From: Aphidius gifuensis
Lineage: Eukaryota; Arthropoda; Insecta; Hymenoptera; Braconidae
Assembly: GCF_014905175.1 (NCBI RefSeq)
Contig: NC_057793.1
Coordinates: forward strand, 11,718,001 to 11,782,000
Direction of reading: 5' to 3'
Length of the DNA stretch: 64,000 nucleotides
The position numbers and the translations under genes are program-made. Of this stretch, positions 22,169 through 33,188 are shown piece by piece (the first letter of the stretch is position 1; every line of letters begins with the position of its first letter). A model generated the notes under the pieces. It was not told the origin of the DNA. It ran no database searches and saw only the letters and a list, made by a program, of their open reading frames with translations.

Positions 22169-22178
22169 ACTCACTTAC
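22169..22178 (-). promoter_or_regulatory. Splice-donor-like site at the head of the leader (copy 2)
   Basis: The sequence GTAAGTGAGT, preceded by AAT, is identical to the site of copy 1. It lies about 160 bases downstream of the probable 5' LTR end. Confidence 0.35.
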
Positions 22179-22334
22179 ATTGTTTGTTGTATCATAATCA
22201 TCATTGGGATCAGTGTTTGACTCAATATTAATGATAAATTAAAAAAAAATTAAATATTACAATTTTTTTTGTAAATATTAAAAGAACAAGTATTTTAAAA
22301 TTATTTATGCAGTTAATCTCAAGAAAACAATAGA

Positions 22335-23420
22335 AGGGTAGGGAGACAAATTTGCGTAATGTAGGGAGAGGTAAAAAGGAACCTGAAAAATCCGCGATAT
22401 ATATTTCACAAAAATATCAATTTAAATAACAATCAAAAATAATTTTATCGACACTCAAAATTTTGTATATCGGAGCACAGTTTATTATAAAGACAATGTA
22501 TATTACTTCCACAAAGAAACCCATTACAAAAATTATGAATGATTTATAATATCCCAAATACACAATCGCGCGTCGTTATTTAAAGTGAGAGAGACCTTGG
22601 ACCATTCAGTTATTACGGAGTCAACGTAAGCTTTCTAAGAAAACGACCCAGCACATAACATGCTACGAAACCCAAAATTTGAGCGCCTGGATTGAGATGC
22701 AATCCAGCCGTTAATTCTTTTATTCACTGACTCTATTATCACGTAATAATGATGCGTGGATTCTATGTCAACTATCTTACATAATTGTTATACATATAAT
22801 AACACAAGCACTTATTTAATTCAAACAATGGTACTTACATTAGATGTCTATTTAATAGCTTAAAACTGGTGACGGCGTGTACCTTGACCTCGACCTTGAC
22901 CTTAGTTTCGTGTAGCGTGAATTATTGGTTGTAGCAACTATTTTATTTCCAATAAAATAATTAGTTAATTATTTATATATATATTTATATTAATATATAG
23001 GAGCGCAATCCAATATGAAAATTATTTGTATAGAAATCAACGGTATGACTACACAAGACCGTGTACATTCACTTGCACTGACTTTACGGATTACGGCCTG
23101 TCACTGGTACTTTTATTTAATTTACTACTTGTTTAAACGTGTTACTGACTCCTATAAAATGTAGTCAAACCAAATGTATGACCACGAGGTAGTTAATTTT
23201 TAAAATATTATATTATAAAAAATTTTTATAATATTATATTATAAAAAAATAAAAAGCTTTTTGAGCTAGAAGAGCGGTGTCCTGGTCGACTAACAGAGGG
23301 GATCGTTCGGGGATGTTTGGTTTTCCTTGGTTCATTTTCCATTTTCCTTATGTCGCTTGTGTCTTATTGGTCGGCCTATATGGTCCGACTTTAATTTATT
23401 ATTTAATATTATTTATAATT
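22335..23420 (-). mobile_element. Probable 5' LTR of gypsy copy 2
   Basis: Read on the minus strand this segment is homologous to 40,140-41,767. Shared blocks are the CGGGGATGTT and TTATTGGTCGG region, the GTCATAC/GGTCTG motif region, the TACACGCCGTC block, the AATGTAAGTACC block and the CAGGTTCCTTTTTACCTCTCCCTACATTACG end. It sits directly upstream of the copy 2 leader in the right orientation. Exact ends and target duplications were not found. Confidence 0.55.
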
Positions 23421-23494
23421 ACGAGATCACATTGCGCGCGTTGCGTTTAATCACGATGAAGAAATAGTTTTTCGAAAATAATTATCACACTCTT

Positions 23495-24270
23495 TCCATA
23501 TGTATTACTTGCCTCATACATATTGGTTACCCCATACGTATAACTCGCCTCATACGTATTGCTTACCCCATACGTATTGCTTACTCGATACGTATTCGTT
23601 ACCCCATACGTATTACTTGCCTCATACGTATTGCTTACCGCATACGTATTACTTGCTTTATACGTATTGCTTACTCCATACGTATTCGTTACCCCATACG
23701 TATTACTTGCCTCATACGTATTGCTTACCGCATACGTATTACTTGCTCTATACGTATTGCTTACCCCATACGTATTACTTACACCATACTTATCACTTGC
23801 CTCATACGTATTGCTTACCCCATACGTATAGCTTACTTCATATGTATTCGGTACCCCATACGTATTACTTGCCTCATACGTATTGCTTACCCCATACGTA
23901 TTGCTTACTTCATACGTATTCGTTACTCCATACGTATTACTTGCCTCATACGTATTGCTTACTGCATACGTATTACTTGCTTTATACGTATTGCTTACTC
24001 CATACGTATTCGTTACCCCATACGTATTACTTGCCTCATACGTATTGCTTACTGCATGCGTATTACTTGCTTTATACGTAATGCTTACCCCATACGCATG
24101 GCTTGCCTCATACGTATTGCTTACCCCATACGTATTACTTACGCCATACTTATCACTTGCCTCATACGTATTGCTTACCCCATACGTATAGCTTACTTCA
24201 TACGTATTCGGTACCCCATACGTATTACTTGCCTCATACGTATTGCTTACCCCATACGTATTATATATAT
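23495..24270 (+). repeat. 18-bp TACGTA satellite, about 43 units
   Basis: Units like ATACGTATTGCTTACCCC repeat every 18 bases. Variants alternate in the second half (GCTTACTCC, CGTTACCCC, ACTTGCCTC, GCTTACCGC, ACTTGCTTT), and these variants recur as multi-unit blocks, so there is higher-order structure. Because 18 is a multiple of three, all plus-strand frames stay open (for example TYCLPH repeats), but nothing indicates translation. Every unit carries the palindrome TACGTA. Confidence 0.95.
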
Positions 24271-24309
24271 ACCTATATTCATTATCAGAAAAAAAAATAA
24301 TAATTATAA

Positions 24310-24590
24310 GCTATAACATAAATACTTATTTTAATTCAAGCAGAAATCTGTCAAATACTAAAATAATGAATCTTGATTTCAAAATATATAAATGATGTAA
24401 TTTGTTGATTTCCCTGACGACAAAAAAAAAAAAAATTTTGTAAGAGTGACTGAGAAAGAAAATTTGTTTATTTATATTTCATTAACAACAGACAAAGAAA
24501 AAATGACAAATGACATGAGAGTGACAGAGAAAACAAAATAACCACCAAATTTTCGGAAGATCGATGACAACTGTCCTTTTTATATAAAAA
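24310..24590 (+). repeat. Dispersed repeat, copy A (partner at 32,230-32,510)
   Basis: About 220-280 bp match the later segment in direct orientation, including GAGTGACTGAGAAA, AATTTGTTTATTTAT, ATGACAAATGACATGAGA and GAAGATCGATGACAACTGTCC. The two copies flank the DNA transposon region about 8 kb apart. It is non-coding. Confidence 0.75.
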
Positions 24591-26129
24591 ATCACTGGGC
24601 GCGCTTCGCGCGCCTTTTTTACTTATGAAAATGAGAAGATAGTTTTTTAAAAAATATTATCACAATCATACTTTCTCTTGATGTCATTATTCATTGAGCT
24701 ATTTTGTAAAAATAGTAATTCACATTTATGTTTCAATTATTTTCATTGTTATTTAGTAATTATTTTAAAAAAAACAACAACACTCTGTTCACACGAATAA
24801 AAGACAATTTTTAGAAAAGATAGAGTTTAATCAAATTCGTACAGCCACTGTTGAAGCAAAACTCATTTCTTTATGACATTTTTGTGGATGTTTAGTTCGA
24901 ATATTTTTTATTCTACTATTCAGTTTTTTATGGCTGAGTATTTTTGATAACTTAATCATTCAGTTACAAAAAGAGCAAACTATAATTATGTTTTCTTATG
25001 TCTTTTAAAAAACCCTTCTCATAATTTACCCATAATACTTTATCCATCAAAGTCTCGATCACTTTATTTTCGATTCTTTTATTTCTGTGATGCAATTCCC
25101 AAATAATTAATTAAACATTCATTTCAAAATTACTCATGTTCATAATAAAATATTTCTAAATAGAATTTTCCTGAAACCATGATTCCTATATTTAAAAAAC
25201 ACCTCATGAAAAAAACTACAGGAAAAAAAAAAAGGTAAATTTTATAAATTAATATGGTTAAGCTTGTGTTTTATTTTTTTGAATTGTAAAATTCATATTA
25301 AAAAAATATAAAAACACGTCTCCGTTTTTTCATTTTATTAATAGGTAATTTTCACTTGATTTTGTCCTTAGATTCTTCTTTTCCTCCGTAAAATATTAAT
25401 TATACAATTTTTTTATGATAAATTTTACTTTTCATTTTTGTCCGTGCAGTACTTCTATCCTAAAAAATTTTAAAATCAATTTTGACTCTTTTTTATATTT
25501 GCTATAACTTGTACACGAAATACGACGTTTCCTGCTTCAAGTCATGTACATAAAACATATATTTCTGAATAGAATTTTTGTGAAACTATGAATCTGAGAC
25601 TTCAAACTCACCCTCAATAAAAATCTCCGAACAATTTCATAAAATGATTATAACTCTTTATTTTATGCAATTTTATATTTACCACGACTTGTAGATAAAA
25701 TAAATTCAAAAAGTGGCTAGTATTTCGTTTTTCTTGAGCCATTTGTCCAATCATAAACTAAAGATCTGAAAAATCATGCGCCTATTTTAAAATCTTCTTT
25801 TTCAATTATTTTTCATTAATGTTGATTATTAATTTTCAAAAAAATTTCGACATTATATTTTCACGAATAACATATAATTTATAAAACAATGAAATCAACC
25901 TTTGTCGAAAAAGCATCCATTTCTTTATAACATTTTTGTGCTTACTTCAAACATTTTCCATTTTACTATTCCGTTTTCAGGGGTATGTATATTTGTGATT
26001 AATTAATCATTTATTCACACAGAGCGAATTATTATGTTCTTAAGTATTTTAAAAGAAAAATTCTTCTTTATAAATATGATCCCGAGTGGAAATCTGGTCA
26101 GGCTAGCCTGATTTGACTTCAAGTCTTGA
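24591..26129. other. No gene seen
   Basis: This is AT-rich sequence without coding signal on either strand. Some internal similarity exists (phrases such as CATTTCTTTATRACATTTTTGTG and TTTTAAAAWWAAAYTTCT recur about 1 kb apart near 24,860 and 25,910), suggesting an old duplication of roughly 1 kb. Confidence 0.4.
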
Positions 26130-26490
26130 TTGAGACTTGATTAATGTTCCCTTAACACTGGAAGCCTGATCGAAATTTGATCAATATTTGATCAAGATGC
26201 TTGATTAAGGATAACTCGATCAAGATTGGATCAAGGAACCCTTAACTCATCCTTATTAAGGCCAGCCTGATCGAAAATTGATCAAGGAAACCTTAACTCA
26301 TCCTTATTAAGGCCAGCCTGATCGAAAATTGATCAAGGAAACCTTAACTTATCCTTAATAAGGCTAGCCTGATCAAGAATTGATCGAGAAAACCTTAACT
26401 TATCCTTAATAAGGCCAGCCTGATCAAGAATTGATGAAGAAAACCTCAACTTCTCTTTATTAAGGCCAGCCTGATCGAAGAACTTCTTCA
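26130..26490. repeat. Tandem repeat, 51-bp unit, rich in GATCAAG
   Basis: Four to six units of AGGCCAGCCTGATCGAAAATTGATCAAGGAAACCTTAACT-CATCCTTATTA type (given in two parts) follow each other from about 26,210, preceded by degenerate TTGATCAA-containing sequence. CCTTAATAAGG-type and TGATCA palindromes occur in each unit. Confidence 0.85.
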
Positions 26491-26864
26491 AAAAAATTGC
26501 CTAGCTTAAATACATGAAAATCTTGTGAGACTAATAAATATTTTCCAATGAAATTTCAGTGAGATCATGACTAATATCAAGACGGCACCAACATATTATT
26601 ACCTTTAAAGTTTCGAATCCTCATTTTATTTGTTTCAATTTCTTTTCATTACATAATTCACCACAACTTCTAAACAAAGTGTGACATTACTCATTTTCGT
26701 GAATTATTTATAAGATGTGAAAGAAGAAATTATAAAAATAAACACCTATGCCATTAATCATATCAACATGACCAGTTCCATCAATAAATTATAACAGTCA
26801 TATATTTATCAATAGTTATACTGAAATAATCAGTTTTTTTACTTAAAGAGACATGTATATATAT

Positions 26865-27750
26865 GGGGCATTCCAAGTCAAATCACCGAGTCATCGGCCT
26901 GACCCCTACCGATTCACTTGGAAATTTTTTTCTAGGTGTATTTTGGACCAAAAAACGAGCTTATTTTTTTTCAATTTTTTTTCCACCATTTTTACACCAT
27001 AAAATAATTTTTTTTTTCCTACTATCGAGTATTCCTCAAATTAGACCAGGTTTAAAATTCTGAAATTTTTCCCATATCATCTCGAGGTAAAAACAAGTCA
27101 CCCATAAAAATTTGGGAATGGGCCGAGAATAATTACTAATTTTTTTATAACTGATTAAGAAAAATTTTTTTTACCAATTTTAAAATAATCTAATTTTAGA
27201 ATAATCTAATAAAGGTTTCTTGTAGAGAAATCAAAAATAAAAATAAATGATATCTGGGCAAATTTTGGTTCTTTCCATATTTCGAGGGTAAAAGCTTCAA
27301 AAATTGAATTTTAAGCATCGCAGTTTTTCTATCTTTCCATCCTTAAATATAGAGAAAAACAAAATTCATCAAGATATCATTTATTTTTATTTTTGATTTC
27401 TCTACAAGAAACCATTATTAAATTTTTCCATTTTTAAAATTCGTAAAAAAAATTTTTTTAATCAGTTATAAAAAAATTAGTAATTATTCTCGGCCCATTC
27501 CCAAATTTTTATGGGTGACTTGTTTTTACCTCGAGATGATATGTGAAAAATTTCAGAATTTTAAACCTGGTCTAATTTGAGAAATACTCGATAGTAGGAA
27601 AAAAAAAATTATTTTATGGTGTAAAAATGGTGGAAAAAAATTGAAAAAAAATAAGGTCGTTTTTTGGTCCAAAATACACCTAGAAAAAAATTTCCAAGTG
27701 AATCGGTAGGGGTCAGGCCGATGACTCGGTGATTTGACTTGGAATGCCCC
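26865..27750. mobile_element. Palindromic MITE sharing ends with the 4.26-kb transposon
   Basis: The 886-bp element is one long inverted repeat from GGGGCATTCCAAGTCAAATC to its complement, with ATAT on both sides (26,861-26,864 and 27,751-27,754). The first 40 bases match the ends of the transposon at 27,887-32,146 except for a few substitutions, and the arms keep the GACCAAAAAACGAGCTTATTTT block. It has no coding sequence and is presumably mobilised by a relative of its neighbour. Confidence 0.9.
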
Positions 27751-27886
27751 ATATATATATATATTCTACTTTTTTGTCAAAATAGAATGATTACATTTTC
27801 AATTGTCAATAAAATTGTGAATAAAATGATTCCCTTTTTTTTTTTTTTTTGTTTCTTAATAGAATGTATGTGGATATTATATAGAT

Positions 27887-28333
27887 GGGGCATTCCAGGT
27901 CAAATCACCGAGCCATCGGCCTGACCCCTATCGATTCGGCTCAAAATTTTTTTTTTAGTGTATTTTGGTCTAAAAAACGAGCTTATTTTTTTTCAATTTT
28001 TTATCACCATTTTTACACTATAAAATAATTTTTTTTATCAAACTTTCGAGTATAAAAAAATTTAGACCAGGTTTAAAATTCTGAAATTTTTTCCTCATCA
28101 TCTTCAAGTAAAAACAAGTAATTCATGAAATTTTTAGAGTGGGCCGAGAATAATTAATATTTTTTTTGTGACTAGTTTTATAAAAAAAAAAAATTTTTTT
28201 TATAATGACGGAAAATAAATATCGTAATAACCATTTCTTTTAAGAAAATGAAAAAAAAAAATAAATCTTCTCTTGGTAGTTTTTATTTTTCCTTATATTT
28301 TTAGGGTAAAAATATAAAAAATCTGCAATAATT
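27887..28333 (+). repeat. Left terminal inverted repeat of the 4.26-kb transposon
   Basis: It matches the right arm base for base apart from scattered changes and run-length differences. The inner edge is near TCTGCAATAATT. It lies about 100 bases past the stop codon of the internal gene. Confidence 0.9.
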
Positions 28334-28438
28334 AAAAATAAATTCAAAAAAATCAGTTTTATTGACGTAAACCAAACTTTCTGGAACAAAATTATATGAT
28401 ACTATTTGAAAATTGTGTTATAAAAATAAAAAAAAAGA

Positions 28439-31400
28439 TTAAGGAAGAATTTTGAATTGTTTAGAGATCGTCGAAGCAGAGTAGTCTTTAACAATTACTG
28501 TTCCATTTTCATCAGGGATTACACAATGAATTTTTTGTAAATTTTGAACTTTACGGACATTCTCATACGACTCTGAGATAGCTGATTTTTTTTCTTCATA
28601 AACTTCTGCACTTGAATACACAACTTTTATGTTTGGAAGCCGTCCAGCTTCATTTGCCCAATCATATAGCTCTTTTGGTGTTGTTATTTGCCTATCACAT
28701 TGCCGTTGTAAGCTCGCTCTTTCAGCTTCTCTTTTGACCGTTTCGCCAATTCCGTCACATGGACCTTTACCATGCGCAGTAGCAAAGTAGTGCCACTCTG
28801 CTTTGATACCATAGGATTTTTCATGGTAACACAAATTGACGATATTCTTATAATTTTTATACTGTTGTGGAGCCCCATCCGAAAAGTAATAAATTTTTTT
28901 GACTCCACAATTAATAGATTTTATGTATTCTATTATGATATCTGTGTAAATATTTACTGCAATTGCATCGTGATTCATATTATCTGACACAATCGCCAAA
29001 CTTTTATGGAAATCTTTAAAGTAAATAACGACAGTGTATATTGTTGCCTGGTTATTATTCCAATGAAATCCAGGAGCTGCATCCTGAATTACAAAGGCAT
29101 AATTTTCTGCAAAATCACTGATCTCTAATACTTCACCTTCTACTAATGAGTCTCTCAGAGTTTTCATAAAATGGCCTTGATGTTTAGCAATAAATGCATG
29201 CCGCAAGAGGTTTTGAGTCTTTTCACAAAATTCATTGACGAAATCAGAAGACTCTTGAACGACGGTTTCTAGAGTCGTCCGTGTTTTCGTTACCCATTGC
29301 TTATATGTTACTTTAGATATTTCATTGTCCCAGAATAACTGATCTAAATATTCTTTCAGATCATCTTTTAATGGGCAATTCAAGCAAGTTCCGAGATGAC
29401 AATCATTAGTTGCTTCAGAGCAAACAATTACACTGATACAATCTTGATAATCGACTATCGGCAACATACTGTCTTTAGTTAACTCTTTAAGATTGCAACC
29501 TGAAATTTCATTAAATTTTATTTAAGTTTAGTTTAAAAAATAAATTTTTCAAAAAATGAATTGCTGCATAGAAGGACGTCGGAGTTAACTTGATGAAACT
29601 TAGAAAAAATAAGAAGCCCTGTGGTCTAGTGGTCGAGGCGTTTGCCCGGAAAGCAAAAGACCCGGGTTCGATTCCTGATAGGGGAACTTCGTTGTTTTTT
29701 CTAAGTTTCTGGTTTTTTTTTTTCAATTTTTAATCAATAAACAATTTTTAATATTATTTTCATCTATTTAAAATAAACAAATATATCACCTGATATCATC
29801 AACTTAATATTCTGATGGATAGAACAAACACACACAGTGTGAGTACCACAGGCTCCTGCTAAAATACAAAATTTTGGCCTCATAGCTGCGAAAGTTGAAA
29901 AACCTATCTTGATATCAGAATGCTCAACTTGAAAACTCTTAAATAATTCCTTCAGGTTGCAAAGAATCAATTTTTTTTGAACATGAATTCGTTTTCCATG
30001 AATATCTCGAACTGAAACATAGTCTTTTTTCCCCGGCATAGTCGTGCTGTTTCTTTCATCATTGAAAAAGTCTAACACAATTTTCTTTGTTTCTTCAGTA
30101 ACTCTTTTCCCTGCAAAAAAAAAGTATTTCTCGTAACTGTTAACATCATATGAATTCAAATCGATGAATACTTTTAATATAAAATATATTCTGAGTGAAA
30201 ATATACAAAAACGAACCTTGTTTAGGACCTGGAAGAGAAAGAATCCCTTTTTCTTTTACTAGTTTCTTTGAAGCGATTGCCATATACTCTGTAGTATTCA
30301 TTTCCTGTGAAATTTTTCTAACGGTCCATCCTTGCGGAAGAAGCGTTAAAATTTGTAGCTTTTCTGCTCGGTCAGTATCGCTCGAGTTAAACTTCTCTTT
30401 TAATTTAGAGAGAAGATCTTCAAAATGATGAGCGTTATCATTGTCGGCAGCATTAAATGTGGTATAAAGATGACACGACCCAATAGACTCGATAAAATTT
30501 GAAGATACTTGACTAGCTTTTTCTTGAATGTAATTGTCATATCTAGCTTTTTTTTTGCATACTGGTGAGCAATTCAGAAGTTCTAATGCTTGATTTATCA
30601 CAGGCAATTTCGTATCCAAGCTAAGACCAGACGAACTGCTTGTTTGTGTTGAAACGAACTCAGATGAATCAGTTCTGTGACTTAAATCCCGAACACTGGT
30701 ATCTACAAATTTATTAGTTAATTATTTTGACAAATATGTTTCTTGAACAATAAAAAATAGAGTGAGAAAGCTATAATAAATGTTTCTTAATTTTATTTCC
30801 CGTAAACTAATAAAATAACATTACTAGGGAATAAAATTCAATATAAAACTAATTTCAACGCTCTGCGCAACTCCAATTCACCCCACTCATTTATATAGTT
30901 TTTTACATAACGTAATATACAGTATAAAGACAATTCTGTCCATTTTTATACAACCACAGCTTTCTCATCATCTAAGTTCTTAAGTATCTTCACGCGTTTC
31001 ATATAATCTTCTAAGCTCAACTTGACCTGTCAAGCTTTTTCACTAGTTATCGGCTCATTAGTATAGATTTTTTTCGAAATTTAATATGCTGATGAATTGA
31101 AACTCCAATAAATTAATCATAACAATTTTTAACTCACCTGAAGTGACAGTAACTTGAGAACTGATGTTATCGGCTTGATCCAAGTCCATTGAAGAATTTA
31201 AAATAGTTTCCGAGCTGGAATCATTATCAGAAGCACAAGCATCTGAATTTTCATTATCTTCTTCTTCGTTGCACTTCATTGTACTCTCATCACTGATTAC
31301 CTCTTGTTGTGGAATAAATATTGGTTGAATGGCTGTCAATTTTTTTCGACACGATGAACACACAAACAATGAACCATTGATATTCCATTTGGCTTTAATT

Positions 31401-31492
31401 GCTTCAGGCACTGCACGTAAGCCCGTAGTTTTTCGATGGTTATTCTCTCCATATGGATTGAAACAACGATCTAGCCATTTATTAGGCATCAT
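28439..31492 (-). CDS. Putative transposase, four exons, 740 residues, intact
   Basis: Exons: 31,492-31,138; 30,702-30,217; 30,110-29,790; 29,499-28,439. Introns start GT and end AG (donors CAG|GTGAGT, AAG|GTTCGT, CAG|GTGATA; acceptors TTTGTAG, TTTTGCAG, ATTTCAG). All three are phase 1, and the joined frame has no stop until the end. Exon 1 has CFNPYG and a CSSC pair (residues 45-48), then an acidic stretch. Exon 3 has AGACGTHTVCVCSIHQN, a probable metal-binding cluster. Exon 4 has VIQDAAPGFHWNN (Asp about 527), YYFSDGAPQQYKN (Asp about 595) and HGKGPCDGIG (about 632-640), candidate acidic catalytic residues. Closely similar proteins are, as I recall, scattered through insect and cnidarian genomes. 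The transposase role is inferred from position between the inverted repeats. Confidence 0.75.
29551..29722 (+). mobile_element. tRNA-containing dispersed repeat, copy 2, inside an intron
   Basis: It matches 4,863-5,030 over head, tRNA-like core and T-rich tail. It lies within intron 3 (29,500-29,789) of the transposase gene, opposite to that gene's strand. Without it the intron would be about 120 bases, similar to the other short introns. It therefore inserted after the transposon lineage arose, without breaking the gene. Confidence 0.7.
29616..29686 (+). tRNA. tRNA-like sequence, GGA anticodon, copy 2
   Basis: It has the same A-box (TGGTCTAGTGG), B-box (GGTTCGATTCC) and anticodon loop CCGGAAA as copy 1. 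The T stem has decayed (CCGGG against CCTGA) and the acceptor stem is poor, so it is less tRNA-like than copy 1. TTTTTT follows within 15 bases as a possible Pol III stop. Confidence 0.4.
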
Positions 31493-31698
31493 GAAAACTT
31501 GAATTAATTAATGTAAATCTAACAATGTTAATGACGCCCTGTTGTCCTGTTGAGCTGTCTAACGTTTTAACAACAATGCTACAATGACACCGGTAATGTA
31601 AAAAAAATGTAAATCAATCAATGTGCACTCTAGCGGATGAAAGTTGAAGTTAAAGTTGACGCGCGAGAAATTTGAATAGCTTCTCTTTACTTATTTCA

Positions 31699-32146
31699 AA
31701 TTATTGCAGATTTTTCATATTTTTACCCTAAAAATATAAGGAAAAATAAAAACTACCAAGAGAAGATTTATTTTTTTTTTTCATTTTCTTAAAAGAAATG
31801 GTTATTACGATATTTATTTTCCGTCATTATAAAAAAAAATTTTTTTTTTTTATAAAACTAGTCACAAAAAAAATATTAATTATTCTCGGCCCACTCTGAA
31901 AATTTCATGAATTACTTGTTTTTACTTGAAGATGATGAGGAAAAAATTTCAGAATTTTAAACCTGGTCTAAATTTTTTTATACTCGAAAGTTTGATAAAA
32001 AAAATTATTTTATAGTGTAAAAATGGTGATAAAAAATTGAAAAAAAATAAGCTCGTTTTTTAGACCAAAATACACCAAAAAAAAAATTTTGAGCCGAATC
32101 GATAGGGGTCAGGCCGATGGCTCGGTGATTTGACCTGGAATGCCCC
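31699..32146 (-). repeat. Right terminal inverted repeat of the 4.26-kb transposon
   Basis: This is the complement of the left arm. The internal gene starts about 200 bases inside it, so its promoter is probably in this arm or the short spacer. Confidence 0.9.
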
Positions 32147-32229
32147 AGATACATACTTTCATTTTCTTGTACATAAGCCTATTGATTTTTCCATCATCAT
32201 ATTAATAAAGTTATATATAAATCAGTTCA

Positions 32230-32510
32230 TTTATTATCCATAAAAACAGTTATTATAATTTAAAGACTATTTTTTGTTCAAGCGATCTGTCAAATCTTGA
32301 TTTGAAAATATATAAACAAATAAATTTATTGATTACCTTAACGACGGGAAAAAAAAAAAATGTGAGTGACTGAGAAAAAAAATTTGTTTATTTATTTCAT
32401 TAACAACCGACAAAGACAGAATGACAAATGACATGAGAATGACAGAGAAAACCAAATAACCAATCAAATCTTAGGAAGATCGATGACAACTGTCCTTTTT
32501 ATATAAGGAT
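32230..32510 (+). repeat. Dispersed repeat, copy B
   Basis: This is the direct partner of 24,310-24,590, sharing the ATGACAAATGACATGAGA and GATCGATGACAACTGTCC blocks and ending at TTTTTATATAA. Confidence 0.75.
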
Positions 32511-32519
32511 GATGATTGG

Positions 32520-32720
32520 AAAATTATATGAGTGGTATTGACAGAATCCTTATAATTATAGGATTCTATCGATATCAATCATTCCATTAATTTATTATTA
32601 ATTATTTTCATGCAAATAAGCATTGTTGCCAACTGACATTAGTGCCGGCTCTAGATTTCATTCGAGGGTGCGAGGCCTCTAAATCCTTCCAGCACACTAC
32701 ACTTGTCGTGCGTTAGATGA
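32520..32720 (-). mobile_element. Fragment of the gypsy-type LTR family
   Basis: The reverse complement matches 40,140-40,315: the GTGCCGGCTC and GAGGGTGC blocks and the near-palindrome GACAGAATCC...GGATTCT with TATCGAT. It appears to be the first 180 bases of the LTR-like sequence at 40,140. Confidence 0.5.
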
Positions 32721-33188
32721 AGTTAGGGCTGCTGAAATGCACTCTGATTTTATATATTTTGTTTATAATAAAAATTAAAAAAATTTGGCCGTTTTACCAC
32801 CGGACATTACATAATAATTTGAAACAAAAAAAATATTTATTATATCTGTGTGCGCGTGAAATAAAATAATGAACGTGTTGTTCGTGAGTTTAGAGGATAC
32901 TTTCTGCACGGCTCCAGAAGATAAAATGGCTAATCTTGGAAACACAAACCTGGTTAGTAACTCCATTTATATTCATAAATATAAATATAATCCTAATAAC
33001 AATATTCTTTCTGATAATTAAATTAAAAGTAAAGCTTAGTCATTCATTTTTCTGATTTATTTGTCCAATTTATAAGATTTATTTTTTAAAATATTTTTAA
33101 AGTTCGTTCGATTTAATGTAATTTTATTTTTTTAACCATTGTGTGAGCTTTTTAATTCATTCAAATTATTTTTACTTTTAGAATTGGG
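32721..33188. other. No gene seen
   Basis: AT-rich sequence. Short open frames near 32,775-32,990 on both strands match nothing recognised. Confidence 0.35.

Larger units (their letters stand above)
17889..23420 (-). mobile_element. Ty3/gypsy retrotransposon copy 2
   Basis: Minus-strand order is probable 5' LTR (23,420-22,335), splice-donor-like site (22,178), AT-rich array, two 180-bp leader units, gag (20,658-18,163) and the first part of protease, ending at 17,889. It lacks RT, RNase H and integrase. It lacks the LTR and MITE insertions of copy 1 and therefore shows the ancestral arrangement. Confidence 0.8.
27887..32146 (-). mobile_element. Complete TIR DNA transposon, Sola-like, with an intact multi-exon gene
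   Basis: Terminal inverted repeats of about 447 bp (27,887-28,333 and 31,699-32,146) begin GGGGCATTCCAGGTCAAATC. Both ends are flanked by AGAT (27,883-27,886 and 32,147-32,150), a 4-bp target duplication. The interior holds one minus-strand gene with four exons. A 4-bp duplication with long inverted repeats and a large transposase fits the Sola superfamily, but I assign this from memory of family traits. The third intron contains a later tRNA-like repeat insertion. Confidence 0.8.

Noticed and set aside
23495..24320. Long overlapping open frames of TYCLPH- and LLTPYV-type repeats
   Set aside because: They arise because the satellite unit is 18 bp and lacks stops. All three frames are open, there is no start context and composition follows the DNA repeat.
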